Source: Ricinus communis (Eukaryota > Streptophyta > Magnoliopsida > Malpighiales > Euphorbiaceae). Taken from it: 64,000 bases of DNA. This document shows, piece after piece, positions 1 through 10,317 of this stretch. The stretch covers positions 5,962,001-6,026,000 of the forward strand of contig NC_063263.1 of assembly GCF_019578655.1 (NCBI RefSeq). Reading direction: 5' to 3'. Position 1 is the first letter of the stretch. Each line of letters opens with the position of its first letter. The position numbers and the translations under genes are program-made. A model generated the notes under the pieces. The model was not told the DNA's origin. It did no database searches and saw only the letters and a list, made by a program, of their open reading frames with translations.

Positions 1-269
1 TTGAATGAAAATTGAGCATCTGAACAGCAAATGCTGAGGAGTTATGATTATATATAGCTGGCTGGCATTATGTTTTTGTTCTTCTGAATACTGATTTTCT
101 AATATGCATCATCTTGATTTTTTACATTTATCCTTTTTTTCATTGAAATTCATGGCTATTTATATTTAGAATTGCATAACTTTAACTCATATCTAGTGAC
201 TATATTTTGTATTGTTTTCTCTTTATAATTATTGAAATAAATATTTTGAAGCATTTGTTCTTTATTCAG

Positions 270-504
270 GGCCGTTGCTCTTGCTCCTTTTGTAGACAGA
301 GGATTGTCATGGTTTACGCTCAAATTTAAGTTTGAGTCTCAGGGGAAGGTATATTACATTTGGATTACTTAAAATGTTTTTATTTAAATTACTTAACTTT
401 ATTTAATTTTGTTCATTTGTTGCCAGGCTTTCATGGCCATTGTTGGATTCTGTCTTGGACTTGCCTTCATCTTGTTTTTGGTTGTGACATTGCTTTGGGC
501 GTAA
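270..504 (+). CDS. C-terminal exons of an unrecognised membrane protein (partial gene)
   Basis: Two exons can be read, 270-348 and 427-504, joined in frame by a GT-AG intron. They encode about 51 residues: a soluble stretch with LSWFTLKFKFESQGK, then one hydrophobic segment (VGFCLGLAFILFLVVTLLWA) running to the stop codon. This looks like a tail-located transmembrane helix. The upstream exons lie outside the window or were not recognised in bases 1-269. A probable further intron (about 501-660) overlaps the stop codon. I do not recognise the family. The gene converges on the SAC3C gene that follows on the minus strand. Confidence 0.5.
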
Positions 505-1271
505 AACATTTTAATTTTTGTCTATTTTAGCTGGGTATTGTTCTCATCTTCTTGATTTCTTTCATGTTCACTTCATCCACAATTAGTAGCCAATGTAAAT
601 CTTTTGTGAATTGCCGTTATACTAATTAGTAATGACATATTTGATATTTGGTTTTAACAGATAGCACGAGTTCCTGACACCCCTGCACCCATGTACAGAG
701 GAGATGCGGAGTGGAAAAGGCTGCTGTGGCTTTTACTTTTAACCCCAGCAAACATTGGAAGATAAGTTCAACATGAACTGTGAAAGAATGCGTTCAACTC
801 ATATTTTCTGTATCAGGTCATTGCTTATTTGCAAACTTGTAAGATCAATAATTAACTTGCAAAATTTTCAAAGAATATCCGAAATTTGACATATGGAATA
901 TAAGAAGTTGAAATATTGATAATGACAAGTTTGCACATAAAATACAACAGATATTCCTCTCCAGAGGATCAATAAATGCCAAACAAACTGTGCCTAGAGG
1001 TGTACAAGAGCAAGTATTCAGGTCGTCCTTGCCCGATCAGTGCCCTTCATGGGGAAACCAACTTTAGTTCAATCCTTAGGCCTATGATTCACAAATTGGC
1101 TAGACAAATAGTGAATGGCTCTTTGTACAACTGAGCTAGGGTTAAGGCACTCTAAAACATGGCATGAAGCATGTTAGCACTCTGAGAATAAGCCTGGCTT
1201 GTGCATTACAAAGCTTCCCTGAAAGAATAATTCTTTTCCAAATGTTCTCTTCTTGCAATGGACTTGATTAG
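505..1271. other. 3' UTR and convergent intergenic region
   Basis: This holds the likely 3' UTR of the first gene, with a good acceptor (TTTTAACAG) ending at 660, and then the 3' UTR side of the minus-strand SAC3C gene. An open stretch at 661-765 follows the acceptor but is not joined in frame to the preceding exon by any splice I can support. No other gene is visible. Confidence 0.4.
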
Positions 1272-4200
1272 TCATCTGTCAAACTGCTCCAAATCTGTAA
1301 AGTTAAAGCTTTGAAATCCTCCCTTGGGGATACAGAAGGTTGTTTGCTTGGTAGGTAGCAACTTATTTCCCATTTCATCAGTGTAGGTCTTAAGACCACA
1401 AGCATTGCAAAAGAGTTCCAGATTTGATTCCTAAAAGCACATGCAGATTTCATAAATCAATTACGAAATTAGTCACCAACTAGTAATGCAGTGAGTTCCA
1501 AATAATGAAAAGCATACCTTCATTATTAAGAGATTTGATAGGTGTGCCAAGGGATATGGATGAAGTTTGTAGCCAGCATTATTTATACACGATAGAGACT
1601 GCGCTCGGATCTTCATGACAAAAAATTGTTCAACAGAAATAATTAGAAGGGCTACATCAAGCAGCCTTAATATGCTTCCACATGCATTCTGGAGAATAAG
1701 CACCAAATATTGGCACTAACTCTGCTATGTATGTAATAAAATTTGTTAAACAAATAAGCCAAAGGCAAAGTGAAACGCAACAAAACGACAGCAAGGACCA
1801 ATAACAGTAGATGTATCATGAAAAGACGAATAGGGATAAGATGTCAAGGCTGGCCAGACTGTAATCGATTTTTAACCAAGGTCAGCATTACTACAAGGCA
1901 AAAGCTCAAGTTGGACAAACATTTTTCATTACCTCATTAAAGTAACGTTCAATAATACAGTATTGCAGATGGGATGCTTCAGCAGCCACAGTATAAAAAA
2001 ACCGCTTGTAATTGCCCATGCGAAAAGCTCTGCGGAAAAAGGGTTCAGACATACAAATTTGAGGAGTCATTAAAACAAGTTAAAGGAAACGGAAAAGAAA
2101 AGTAGAAGCCTAGTTTAGATGAGATAACAGCTGAAAACACCTAATGGTCTGAAAGTTTAAGCATATACCGCAATACGCTCCGGGAAAAACACATTTCTTT
2201 TGACTGGATAATTGGGTGAGGCAGGCGACTAAACCACAAAGAAAGCGACTCCCCCTGAACATCATAAAGTTACATTGAAACTACTTAGCACCTTACAAGG
2301 ATGTGTTCATGAAAGAAGACTATAGTTAACCACACTAATGAAGTAGAGTTCAAACCATTGGTTGGTTTCTGGAATCAAGATGAAGAAGAACGTAAAGTGA
2401 GCGGAACTCCGACTCATTTTCATATATACAATTGGGATTTCGATTTGCATCATATAGTTTATAAAGAGATGTCAGAGCCTTTATCAGCTGCTCCATGTTG
2501 AGGTAATGCACGGAAGAAATATGTTCACCGCTACCACCATGTTGAAGCCTATGGTGAGATTCAACATGAAATTTAACCTGTGCACCAAAAACAAGTTAAA
2601 GTATCATATTCATGTGAGAACCTTAAGCAGGGAAATAAAGAAAACAGAAGAAATAAAGGTTACTTTTGTATGGAATTCCATAGAAAAAGCTATTACTACT
2701 GATATTAGAACCAGAAAAATAGGCTTACTCCTCAATTGAATCAAAATTCAAATCCGAATTTAATTTAAACCTAGATTGATGTTTTGTTCAAACAATCCGA
2801 AAATACCCATTATCCATCCTCGGGTACAATTATCACATATCGTGCTCGTATCATGCAAACAAAAATAACTGTCTTAATAATTATGAGAATAATGAATCTA
2901 TTTCATGATGAACAAGTTGAAGACTGGAAATATCATGTGTATATCTTTCTGCAGAAGGGAAAGTAATATTTACTAAAAAGAATTACTTGATCCAAACTAT
3001 CAATTGAGTGGATGAACCTTTCTAGAAAGAAGATAATGGAAAAAGTTTAAGCCAACAAAATGTTACCATTTTCTCATACATATAGATTGCTTTGTCATTG
3101 ACTATATTCTGCATACTAAGATCTTGTCTTATGGACCTTGTCCTGTCAAAGAGGAAATCATGAACTACTTCAAAAGGATGGTCTGTAGAGTCTGCCAAGT
3201 TCAAAAGGTAGCTCAAAGTGTCTTCCAATACAGGGAGTGGCCGCACATCAGATGCTTGCACATGTGCGGTTGATATTGTTCTGCAAAACTAATAAGAGAA
3301 GATAAAGGTGAGTTGTACTTTTATTTTGAAACTCGAATATAAATGATTTCTTTTTTTCAAAAATATCTAGTTCTGGGGCCTTGAGGCCTGCTTTTGCCTA
3401 TAACAAAAGCATATTAACTATAGAAATTGAAGCACCCCAGCACAAGAGCAAACAAGTGAAGCTATGGCATTGACGAGCTTGAGATAAAACCAAAAAAGGA
3501 AATGGCAAGGGTAACTGTTACTTGCATCTGAAAGATGACCAGTCTCAGAAACTAATAACCTATGGGACTTGTTACTTGCAGTTGCATCTGAAAGACGAAT
3601 ATCCCAGAAACTAATAAACTATTGAGAATTTTCAGACAGGGTGCATTTAAATCAACTATCAAGAATCAAGTATACTTGCTAACATTGTCATAAGATGCAT
3701 CAAGTACTGCAAAGTCTTCTTATAGTAATGATAAAAGGGAGAAAAGAGGCAGATAATTAGATTGCCAAACGAGAATGTCTTTTTGTTGGTAACTGATATA
3801 ATGGCAGCAACATTCTGAAATTATTTCAACAAGCTTGAGCACACAACCCTCCATTTGCAGCTCAAATACACGAAAGGTTTTTTGTGAGGTACATGGTTAC
3901 TACCACCCACTCCAACAGACTAACAAAGAGGTGGAAAGACATAAGAGGTGAGAGTACCTTTTTGACAGCTAAGCTTGGAGATGTTTTCCCTGGATTTCCA
4001 TGTAGCCTCTCAAACACAGCCAAGTCTCGCAGTCGCTCTCGTTGGGTCCTTTCACTCTCTATCAGCACAAAAATGGACAAAAAGGTAAAAGAAGTTAACA
4101 ACTACAACCAGCTAAAAGTTAATTATCAAAACAACAAATGTATCTTCACACATATGTTCTAATTCATTTAAAAAAACACAAGGAAGCTAAGAAGTAAAAA

Positions 4201-5196
4201 AAAGGTTCATCTGGCAGGTTGTTGCCTCTAATGACAGATGGAAGTTCATTTGTCCACAACCTGCGCATCTAATTTATGGTAATGGACAGGATAAAGTCTT
4301 TATAGTTTTTCTAGTATCCAAGGGATGTAAGCTAGAATAATGAGAGTGAATAAAAGGTGTATGGACAGACTGGAAGCTCTATTAAAGTCTCAATCTTTCC
4401 AATTCAGATAAATGGCAGCATGATTCTTTGCACAGATAGGAACAATATAAAGGAGAAACAATAGATAACCTAATAGACATTAGGAAGAGAACGTGTCCTG
4501 CATCCCATGATTTCCAGATTAGTCACTCACCATAGACAAACCTCAATGTTAAATCATAATACAATTTATTTTAGTACCAATCTCCCAACATTTCACCATA
4601 GACAAATACACTCTTCAGCAGTTAGGAACAAAGTCAAAAGTTTGCTTCTTCCAAGACAAAGATGTGAACAAAACAACCAAACTACACTAAACTAAACATA
4701 GAAGATCCTAAGAGTACAGTGATTTTCAGTTGTTGTCTAACTCAGAGGAGCACCAGTAAATTTCTTGGACTATTTTATCCATAAAAACCAACTAATTTAT
4801 TATAGCTTCAAAATAAACCAAAGAAAAGAAAAGTTGATTAACGAATAACTTACCTGGGCACATAAAAGGACAAGTTCCAACTAAAACTGGAAAGCTATAA
4901 TCTTTTGTAGTTACTTCTTCTTCTCCACCAATTTTAACTTTTTCATTCTGGGTAGTGCTAGTAGTAATGCTTGGTCTTCTACTGGGTGGCACATAACGGG
5001 AATTACTTGTGTTCTTAGGCATATAATTGTTGCTTATATTATTAGAGTTAGAGCTTGAAACTTCGTTGCTTCTGATATTATTTGATGTGGAGCGCTTTGA
5101 TTCAATCGAAGATGAAGAAGAAGAAGACGACGATGATGAATTGGAGAATGAATGGTTCTGACGTTGATGACGATTACGCTGTCTCCTATGATCCAT
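1272..5196 (-). CDS. SAC3C: SAC3 family protein C-like (SAC3/GANP/Nin1/eIF3-p25 domain)
   Basis: SAC3/GANP family proteins act in mRNA export (TREX-2) or related nuclear roles; the plant C-type member is short and little studied. Eight exons join in phase: 5196-4854, 4058-3958, 3288-3067, 2577-2356, 2254-2169, 2029-1933, 1610-1518 and 1430-1272, giving 440 residues, close to the Arabidopsis protein (about 400, from memory). The N-terminus is a disordered Ser/Arg/Asn-rich tail with a 13-Ser run. The family signature starts at about residue 107: GTCPFMCP, then [17 protein letters not shown] and [14 protein letters not shown]. The SAC3/GANP fold continues to about residue 390 ([55 protein letters not shown]). 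All splice sites are GT-AG. The first ATG is used because it opens the only N-terminal frame. Confidence 0.9.
3517..3621. repeat. Imperfect direct duplication in a SAC3C intron
   Basis: Inside the intron between exons 2 and 3, about 45 bp containing GTTACTTGC, TTGCATCTGAAAGA and CAGAAACTAATAA occurs twice in a row (about 3517-3564 and 3571-3621) with small differences. It has no coding content. Confidence 0.55.
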
Positions 5197-5602
5197 GGCC
5201 TTCTCTTTTTTTTTTTTCTAATTTTTTGAAGTATCAAACTAATTTGATACTCAACCTTCTAATGGGAATCAAAATTAGTGAAGATTATTACTTTTATATC
5301 TTATTTTATTATTTAAAACAAGAAAGTGGGTTAACCGGTTAAAGATGGTTTTTTTAGTGGGTTAGTAGTTAATGTGGGTTTACATGAAAGTAGGCCCATT
5401 CTTCTACTCGCAGAAACCTAACCAAAAAAACCGTTCCTCTCTCACTGCTTTTAAATTCCTGCGATTGCAATTCCAAAAACTAGGAGCTTTATTTTCCCAC
5501 CACTTCGTCTTCATCAACTCGTGTGGGTTTCCTTTGGAATCTGTAATTTCAGTCTCTTGGAAGTTACGTCTTCATGAAAATAAGCAACAGAGAACACGAT
5601 CT
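5197..5602. promoter_or_regulatory. SAC3C 5' flank, probable divergent promoter region
   Basis: This covers the upstream side of the SAC3C start codon and the possible 5' UTR of a plus-strand transcription unit. On the plus strand a pyrimidine-rich stretch around 5425-5560 (CCGTTCCTCTCTCACTGC) looks like a plant 5' UTR. No core promoter element can be placed with confidence. Confidence 0.3.
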
Positions 5603-5722
5603 ATGATTAATCTCTTGAAATCCCAAAATTTCATCAAATTGATTGAAAAGCGGCCTGCAGTCCTTCAATGCAAAAAAACTTCAACCCAAATTTGGGTACT
5701 TGATATGAAAAATTTGAGATGA
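5603..5722 (+). pseudogene. Possible 5' exon of a gene cut by the Copia insertion
   Basis: An ATG at 5603 opens a short basic reading frame (MINLLKSQNFIKLIEKRPAV...) that runs into the retrotransposon LTR at 5706 and stops at 5722. Just beyond the far LTR, at about 10319, the sequence resumes with ATGATGAAAAATAG and stays open for about 13 codons. It may therefore be a small gene, divergent from SAC3C, that the element interrupted. I do not recognise the product; it could equally be untranslated sequence. Confidence 0.25.
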
Positions 5723-5895
5723 AGACTTTGTCCTTCGTTAATTAAATTAGAGAGCTGTTTATACAGTTCAAAATAATAACAGGAAATTTCTGCCTAATCT
5801 ATTTAACAAACATAGAGCTAAAAATAAATCACAGCTAACCAATATACAGCTAAGGATAACAAACAAATCAGTTGCATAAAGATATACATCATCCA
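5706..5895 (-). repeat. 3' LTR of the 5.7-kb Copia element
   Basis: On the plus strand it runs from TGAAAAATTTG to CATCATCCA, the expected TG...CA ends. It aligns with 10160-10317 over blocks such as CAGTTCAAAATAATAACAG and CTGCCTAATCTATTTAACAA. It carries about 30 extra bases near 5817-5849 that look like a local duplication ending in CAGCTAA. Confidence 0.8.
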
Positions 5896-5899
5896 GTAT

Positions 5900-7784
5900 C
5901 CTATCTCAAGTTGGAGCGTGAGGATTACAAACACCAAACTTGTGAAGAAGAAATTCGAACCTCTCTTTGCCTAATGCCTTAGTAAATATGTCCGCCAGTT
6001 ACTCGCTGCTTTGAATATAATCTATGGCAATCACACTATTTCGTATCTCATCATACATAAAATGACAATCAACTTCTATATTTTTAGGGCGCTCATGAAA
6101 AAAGGATTAGTAGCAAATGCATGGCTGCTTGACTGTTACAAAACACTTGAATAGACATTTGAGTTCACAAACAGTTGCAGCCATTGAACGATACTCGGCT
6201 TCTGAAAACGATCTAGAAACAGTATGTTGTTTCTTGGTTTTCCAGAAAAATGGAGAGCCTCTAAGAAATATAAGATACTCAGTGAATGATCACCGAGTTA
6301 ATGGACAACCTCCCCAATCTTAGTCACAATAGGCTGTTGCTCAAGACTACAATTAGCTTTCAGAAGAATTCCTTGTCCCGGACTGCCTTTCAAGTATCTA
6401 ACTATACGTAAAGCTGCTTTCCAATGTTCTTTCCTTGGTTGTTGCATAAATTGTGCCAAATATGAATACTATATGACAACTCAGGTTGAGTTAGACTTAG
6501 ATAAATCAAATGTCCCACTAACCGCCGAAATTTTTCAGGATCTTCTATCAATTCACATTTGGCTAATGGAAGATGTTGATTCTATTCCATAGGAAAATTC
6601 GATGGCTTAGCACCCAACTATCCAGCTTTATTGATTATGTCCAACGTATATTTTCGCTGGCATAAAAAAATTCCTTCATCACTTTTGCCACTTCAACTCC
6701 TAAGAAATATCTCAAAACACCCAAATCCTTCATATGAAAGCATTGACTCAAGTATGATTTAAATTTGGCAATTAAGTGTGATTTATTGCCAGCAATTATA
6801 AGATCATCAACATACACTAGGACAGCTAAATGTATTTCACCTTGAATCAAAGTAAATAATGAATAATCAGAATGTGACTGAATGAACCCATACTGTTTCA
6901 ATGCATCAACCAATTTTGCAAACCAACAACAAGGAGCTTGTCGCAATTCGTAAAGAGACTTCCTCAAACGGCACACTTTTTCGAGCTGTTAAGTGTGAAA
7001 TCCAGGTGGCATCTTCATGTAAACTTCTTCAGCCAAGTCTCCATGAAGAAATGCATTATGAACATCCATTTGATGAAGTTCCCATTCTTTAGCCACTGCC
7101 ATAGACAGAAATGTGCGCACTATTACCATTTTTGCCACTGGTGCAAATGTCTTATTGTAGTATATTCCTTCCATTTAATTGTTTCTAAGAATCACTAGAC
7201 GTGCCTTGTATCGCTCAACTGTTTCATTCGAGTTATACTTAGTTTTGTATAACTCATTTGCTTCTTATTACCTTCTTCCCTTATGGCAGATCGACGAGAG
7301 TCCATGTTCCATTATTCTTTAGTGCATCAATCTCCTTCTTCATAGCTTCTCTCCACCAAACATCCTTTACTACTTGATGGTAAAACTTGGGCTCTATATT
7401 CGTTGTTATGGCTGCCAAGAAGACTTGATGTTCTGGTGAGAAACTTGTGTAATTCACATATTTAGCTAAGTCATAGGACATACCTGAGAATGGAGCTGGT
7501 TTGGATAAACTTGCAGAGAGGCTAACGCTTTGAGCAGCATATGTCACATACTCTTTCAGCCATGTAGACACTTGTTTTGAGCGAAGACCATGCCCAAGTT
7601 CTGTCAATCCTTCTACCACTTCTATATTTTCTGACCTGGGCACTAACTTTGTATTTCCCTCCCTCACTTCAGCATTATCATCTTTAAATATGTCGCAAGT
7701 GCTCGTTTCATTCTTTATCATGATCAATTTGGCCAGTTTCATTTTCTCCTTTCTCACCTTCAACTTCCTCTTCAAAGCATTCAT
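5900..7784 (-). pseudogene. Copia reverse transcriptase and RNase H remnant
   Basis: Several broken frames cover the RT. These include WWREAMKKEIDALKNNGTW (7281-7784), FAPVAKMVIVRTFLSMA with HQMDVHNAFLHGDL (6989-7174), and LYELRQAPCCW followed by the YVDD catalytic box (6635-6976). Beyond 6600 the RNase H part is visible only as short matches such as VLRYLKGSPGQGIL. The spacing and order are normal, but frameshifts separate each block. Confidence 0.85.
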
Positions 7785-7876
7785 TCACTTGGAATTGCTT
7801 AGAATTGGAAACATGCTTGTTGACTTATGTATTATCAACTGCATATGAAAACTCATCTTCACAAAATACGACATCT

Positions 7877-9070
7877 CTAGACACAGTATTTTTGCATATC
7901 TAAATCATATAATCGCCAACCTTTCTGACCAAAAAGATATCCCACAAAAATACATCGGTGACTTCTACTAGCAAATTTATCTTTTTCTTTATTCAAATTC
8001 TTCGCATAGCACAAGCATCTGAATGTACGAATGTAGTTATAATCAAGAGACTTACCATACAGAACATCATAAGGTGTTTTCCCTTCTAATAGTTGAGAAG
8101 GAGTTCGATTGATTAGATATCCAGTAGTTAATACACATTCACGCCAAAAACCAATAGGCAGATTAGCTTGAAATCTCAAAGCTCTTGCCATATTAAGAAC
8201 GTGACGGTGCTTCCTTCCCACTCGCCCATTCTATTGTGGAGTTCCTACGCACGAAGTTTGACGAAGTATCCCATTTTCTGAAAAATAGCTTGTCATACCT
8301 ACAAATTCAATTCCACGATCACTTCTGACTATTTTAACATTCTTATCAAATTTCCTTTTAACCATAGCAACATAACTTTGCAAAATTCGGCTTACCTCAG
8401 TTTTATCTATCATCAAGTATATCCACACACATCTTGAAAAATCATCAACAATTGTAAGAAAATAGGATGCAATACATGAACTAGAGACTCTATAAGGTCC
8501 CCACAAATCACAATGAACAAATACAAAAATTTCATTAGCTTTATTTTTACTAGAATAAAACACTTCTCTAGTTTGTTTAGCTTTGAAGCAAGCATCACAA
8601 GTTTTATTTGTACCTAGTTGATTTCTAATTCTAGGAACTAATCCTACCACTTTTAAAGACGGATGTCCTATCCTTCTATGCCAAAGATCATGTAACTTTA
8701 ATTTTATAGCCTTGAATACTTGAACTGGTGACTCCTTCTTAAGGCAGTAAAGCCCCCTGCATCATTCATCCGCTCCAATCACCATCCTCGAAGTTCGATC
8801 CTGTATTAAACAAAGCTTATTAGTGAACAACACATTACAATTTAATACATCAAGCAATTATGACACAGAAATCAGATTGCAATTTAATCTTATGAAGAAT
8901 GTTTTCTAATTTTATGCACTTTCCCATGCAAATCGATCCTTCTTGCAATGCCAATACTTGATTTCCATTACGTAAGCCAATTGGGCAACCTGAGATCTTG
9001 TTCAAATTAGTTAAACATCCTGAGTTTCCTGGCATATGTTGGGTAGCCCCGGAGTCAATTACCAATTAGA
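7877..9070 (-). pseudogene. Copia protease and integrase remnant
   Basis: The protease active site is recognisable as DSGATQHM at about 9053. Next come the pre-integrase zone with GHPSLK and CDACFKAKQ, then integrase with the first Asp in HCDLWGP and the second in VRSDRGIEF. The third catalytic residue, Glu in the usual NGRVERKHRH, is Gly here (NGRVGRKHRH), just after an in-frame stop. The C-terminal GKTPYDVLYGK and GYLFGQKGWRLYDL motifs are kept. It is inactive. Confidence 0.85.
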
Positions 9071-9299
9071 ATTTCTCTTACCAGTCATCTTCTCATCACT
9101 TCCTGATTTGTATGTGTTCAACAAACTCAGAACTGCTGCCCACTGTTCACTTGTCAAATTTCTAAGAGTTGCATGATCCTTCGTTTCCTTATCATACTGC
9201 CCAATTACCTGAGTAGCATTGATTCGTGCTCTACCACGTCCTCTACCTAAAGCCTTTCCACGTCCTCTTCATCCATTTTGTCTTCCTCTACCTCGACCA

Positions 9300-10117
9300 G
9301 ATATTTTAGGTCAATCACCCCACCAATCAGGATACCCAATCAATTGAAAACAGTCCTCAACATCATGTCCTTCTCGGTTGTAGTGTTTACAAATAATATT
9401 TTTATCTTTTGTTCCAATGCTGGTTGAGCCATAAAGCTGACAGCCTCTCCCTTTATCTCTTTGCCTCTTGAAATATTTTAAACTCTCTCCTCTTGATACA
9501 TCAAAGAATATGCCTTACTCACACCAAACAATGGAGAAGTGCTTAAAATATTTGATCGAACTGTTCTGTATGTGAAGTTTTTCTTCTTCTCGTTTCTTAG
9601 TCAACTCAGCTGCAATATTGCACTTACAGCCCCCACACGTGCACGCAGAAATCATATCATAATTTGCCAATTCTTCCCACAGTTGCTTCAATTTTACTTA
9701 GTAATTCATGAGTGAAATTCCTTGTTGTTTGCAATTAGCCAGTTCTGCTTTCAACTGCTGCACTCGTATGACATTAGTTACTGAAAAATAATCCTTAATG
9801 TCTTCCTAGAGATCTTTTGCAATTTTCATGTGTGTCAAAGTAGATCGCATCGTTGGTTTGACTGTATTCAATATCCATGACACAAGCATGGAATTCACAG
9901 TCCACTAATCTTCTAATTCATTTGAACCCTCTTCGGGTTCTTTCATGGTTCCATCGATAAAGCCAAATTCCTTCTTGGCTCGCAGAGCAGTTCGAATTGC
10001 TCCAGCCCATTCATCATAGTTGTCTTCTCTCAATTGCATCTGGGTGCTTATATTTCTAAGATTTTCATTTGTAGACAAGGTGTATGGTGACACTTGTTTC
10101 TTTCCCTCACCTTCCAT
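9300..10117 (-). pseudogene. Copia gag remnant
   Basis: It starts with MEGEGKKQVSPYTLSTNEN and contains NYDEWAGAIRTALRAKKEFG, typical of the Copia gag N-terminus (UBN2-type). The frame breaks after about 70 codons. Downstream, at about 9355-9400, a zinc-knuckle-like stretch reads CKHYNREGHDVEDC, in which the second cysteine of the usual CX2C is tyrosine. It is followed by the family's WWGD and a Gly/Arg-rich patch. It cannot make a functional capsid protein. Confidence 0.75.
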
Positions 10118-10147
10118 ATTTTTTTAGATAATCGAGTTTTGATCAAA

Positions 10148-10159
10148 GCTCTGATACCA
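10148..10159 (-). other. Primer-binding site (initiator tRNA-Met type)
   Basis: Read on the minus strand the 12 bases are TGGTATCAGAGC, the standard plant Copia primer-binding site complementary to the 3' end of initiator tRNA-Met. It abuts the CA end of the 5' LTR, as expected. Confidence 0.9.
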
Positions 10160-10317
10160 TGAAAAGTTTGAAATGAAAACTCTCTCCTTCATTGATTCAA
10201 TTAGAAAGCTCTTTGTACAGTTCAAAATAATAACAGAAAATCTCTGCCTAATCTATTTAACAAACATACAGCTAAGGATAGCAAATAAATCAGTTACATA
10301 AAGATACACATAATCTA
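10160..10317 (-). repeat. 5' LTR of the 5.7-kb Copia element
   Basis: This is the partner of the LTR at 5706-5895. It begins on the plus strand with TGAAAAGTTTG directly next to the primer-binding site, which fixes this end. The outer end has drifted (CTA where CCA is expected), so its last bases are approximate. Confidence 0.8.

Larger units (their letters stand above)
5706..10317 (-). mobile_element. Degenerate Ty1/Copia LTR retrotransposon
   Basis: This is a nearly full-length but dead Copia element read on the minus strand. From high to low coordinates it has 5' LTR, tRNA-Met type primer-binding site, gag, protease, integrase, reverse transcriptase, RNase H remnant, a decayed polypurine region (about 5896-5912) and 3' LTR. 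The order protease-integrase-RT defines Copia rather than Gypsy. Many stops and frameshifts break every domain. The two short LTRs (190 and 158 bp) differ by many substitutions and a roughly 30-bp indel, so the insertion is old. I could not find a clean 5-bp target duplication. Confidence 0.9.

Noticed and set aside
5372..5602. Upstream extension of the open frame before the ATG at 5603
   Set aside because: It is pyrimidine-rich leader-like sequence with an in-frame ATG at 5372 but no protein character; I treat it as probable 5' UTR.
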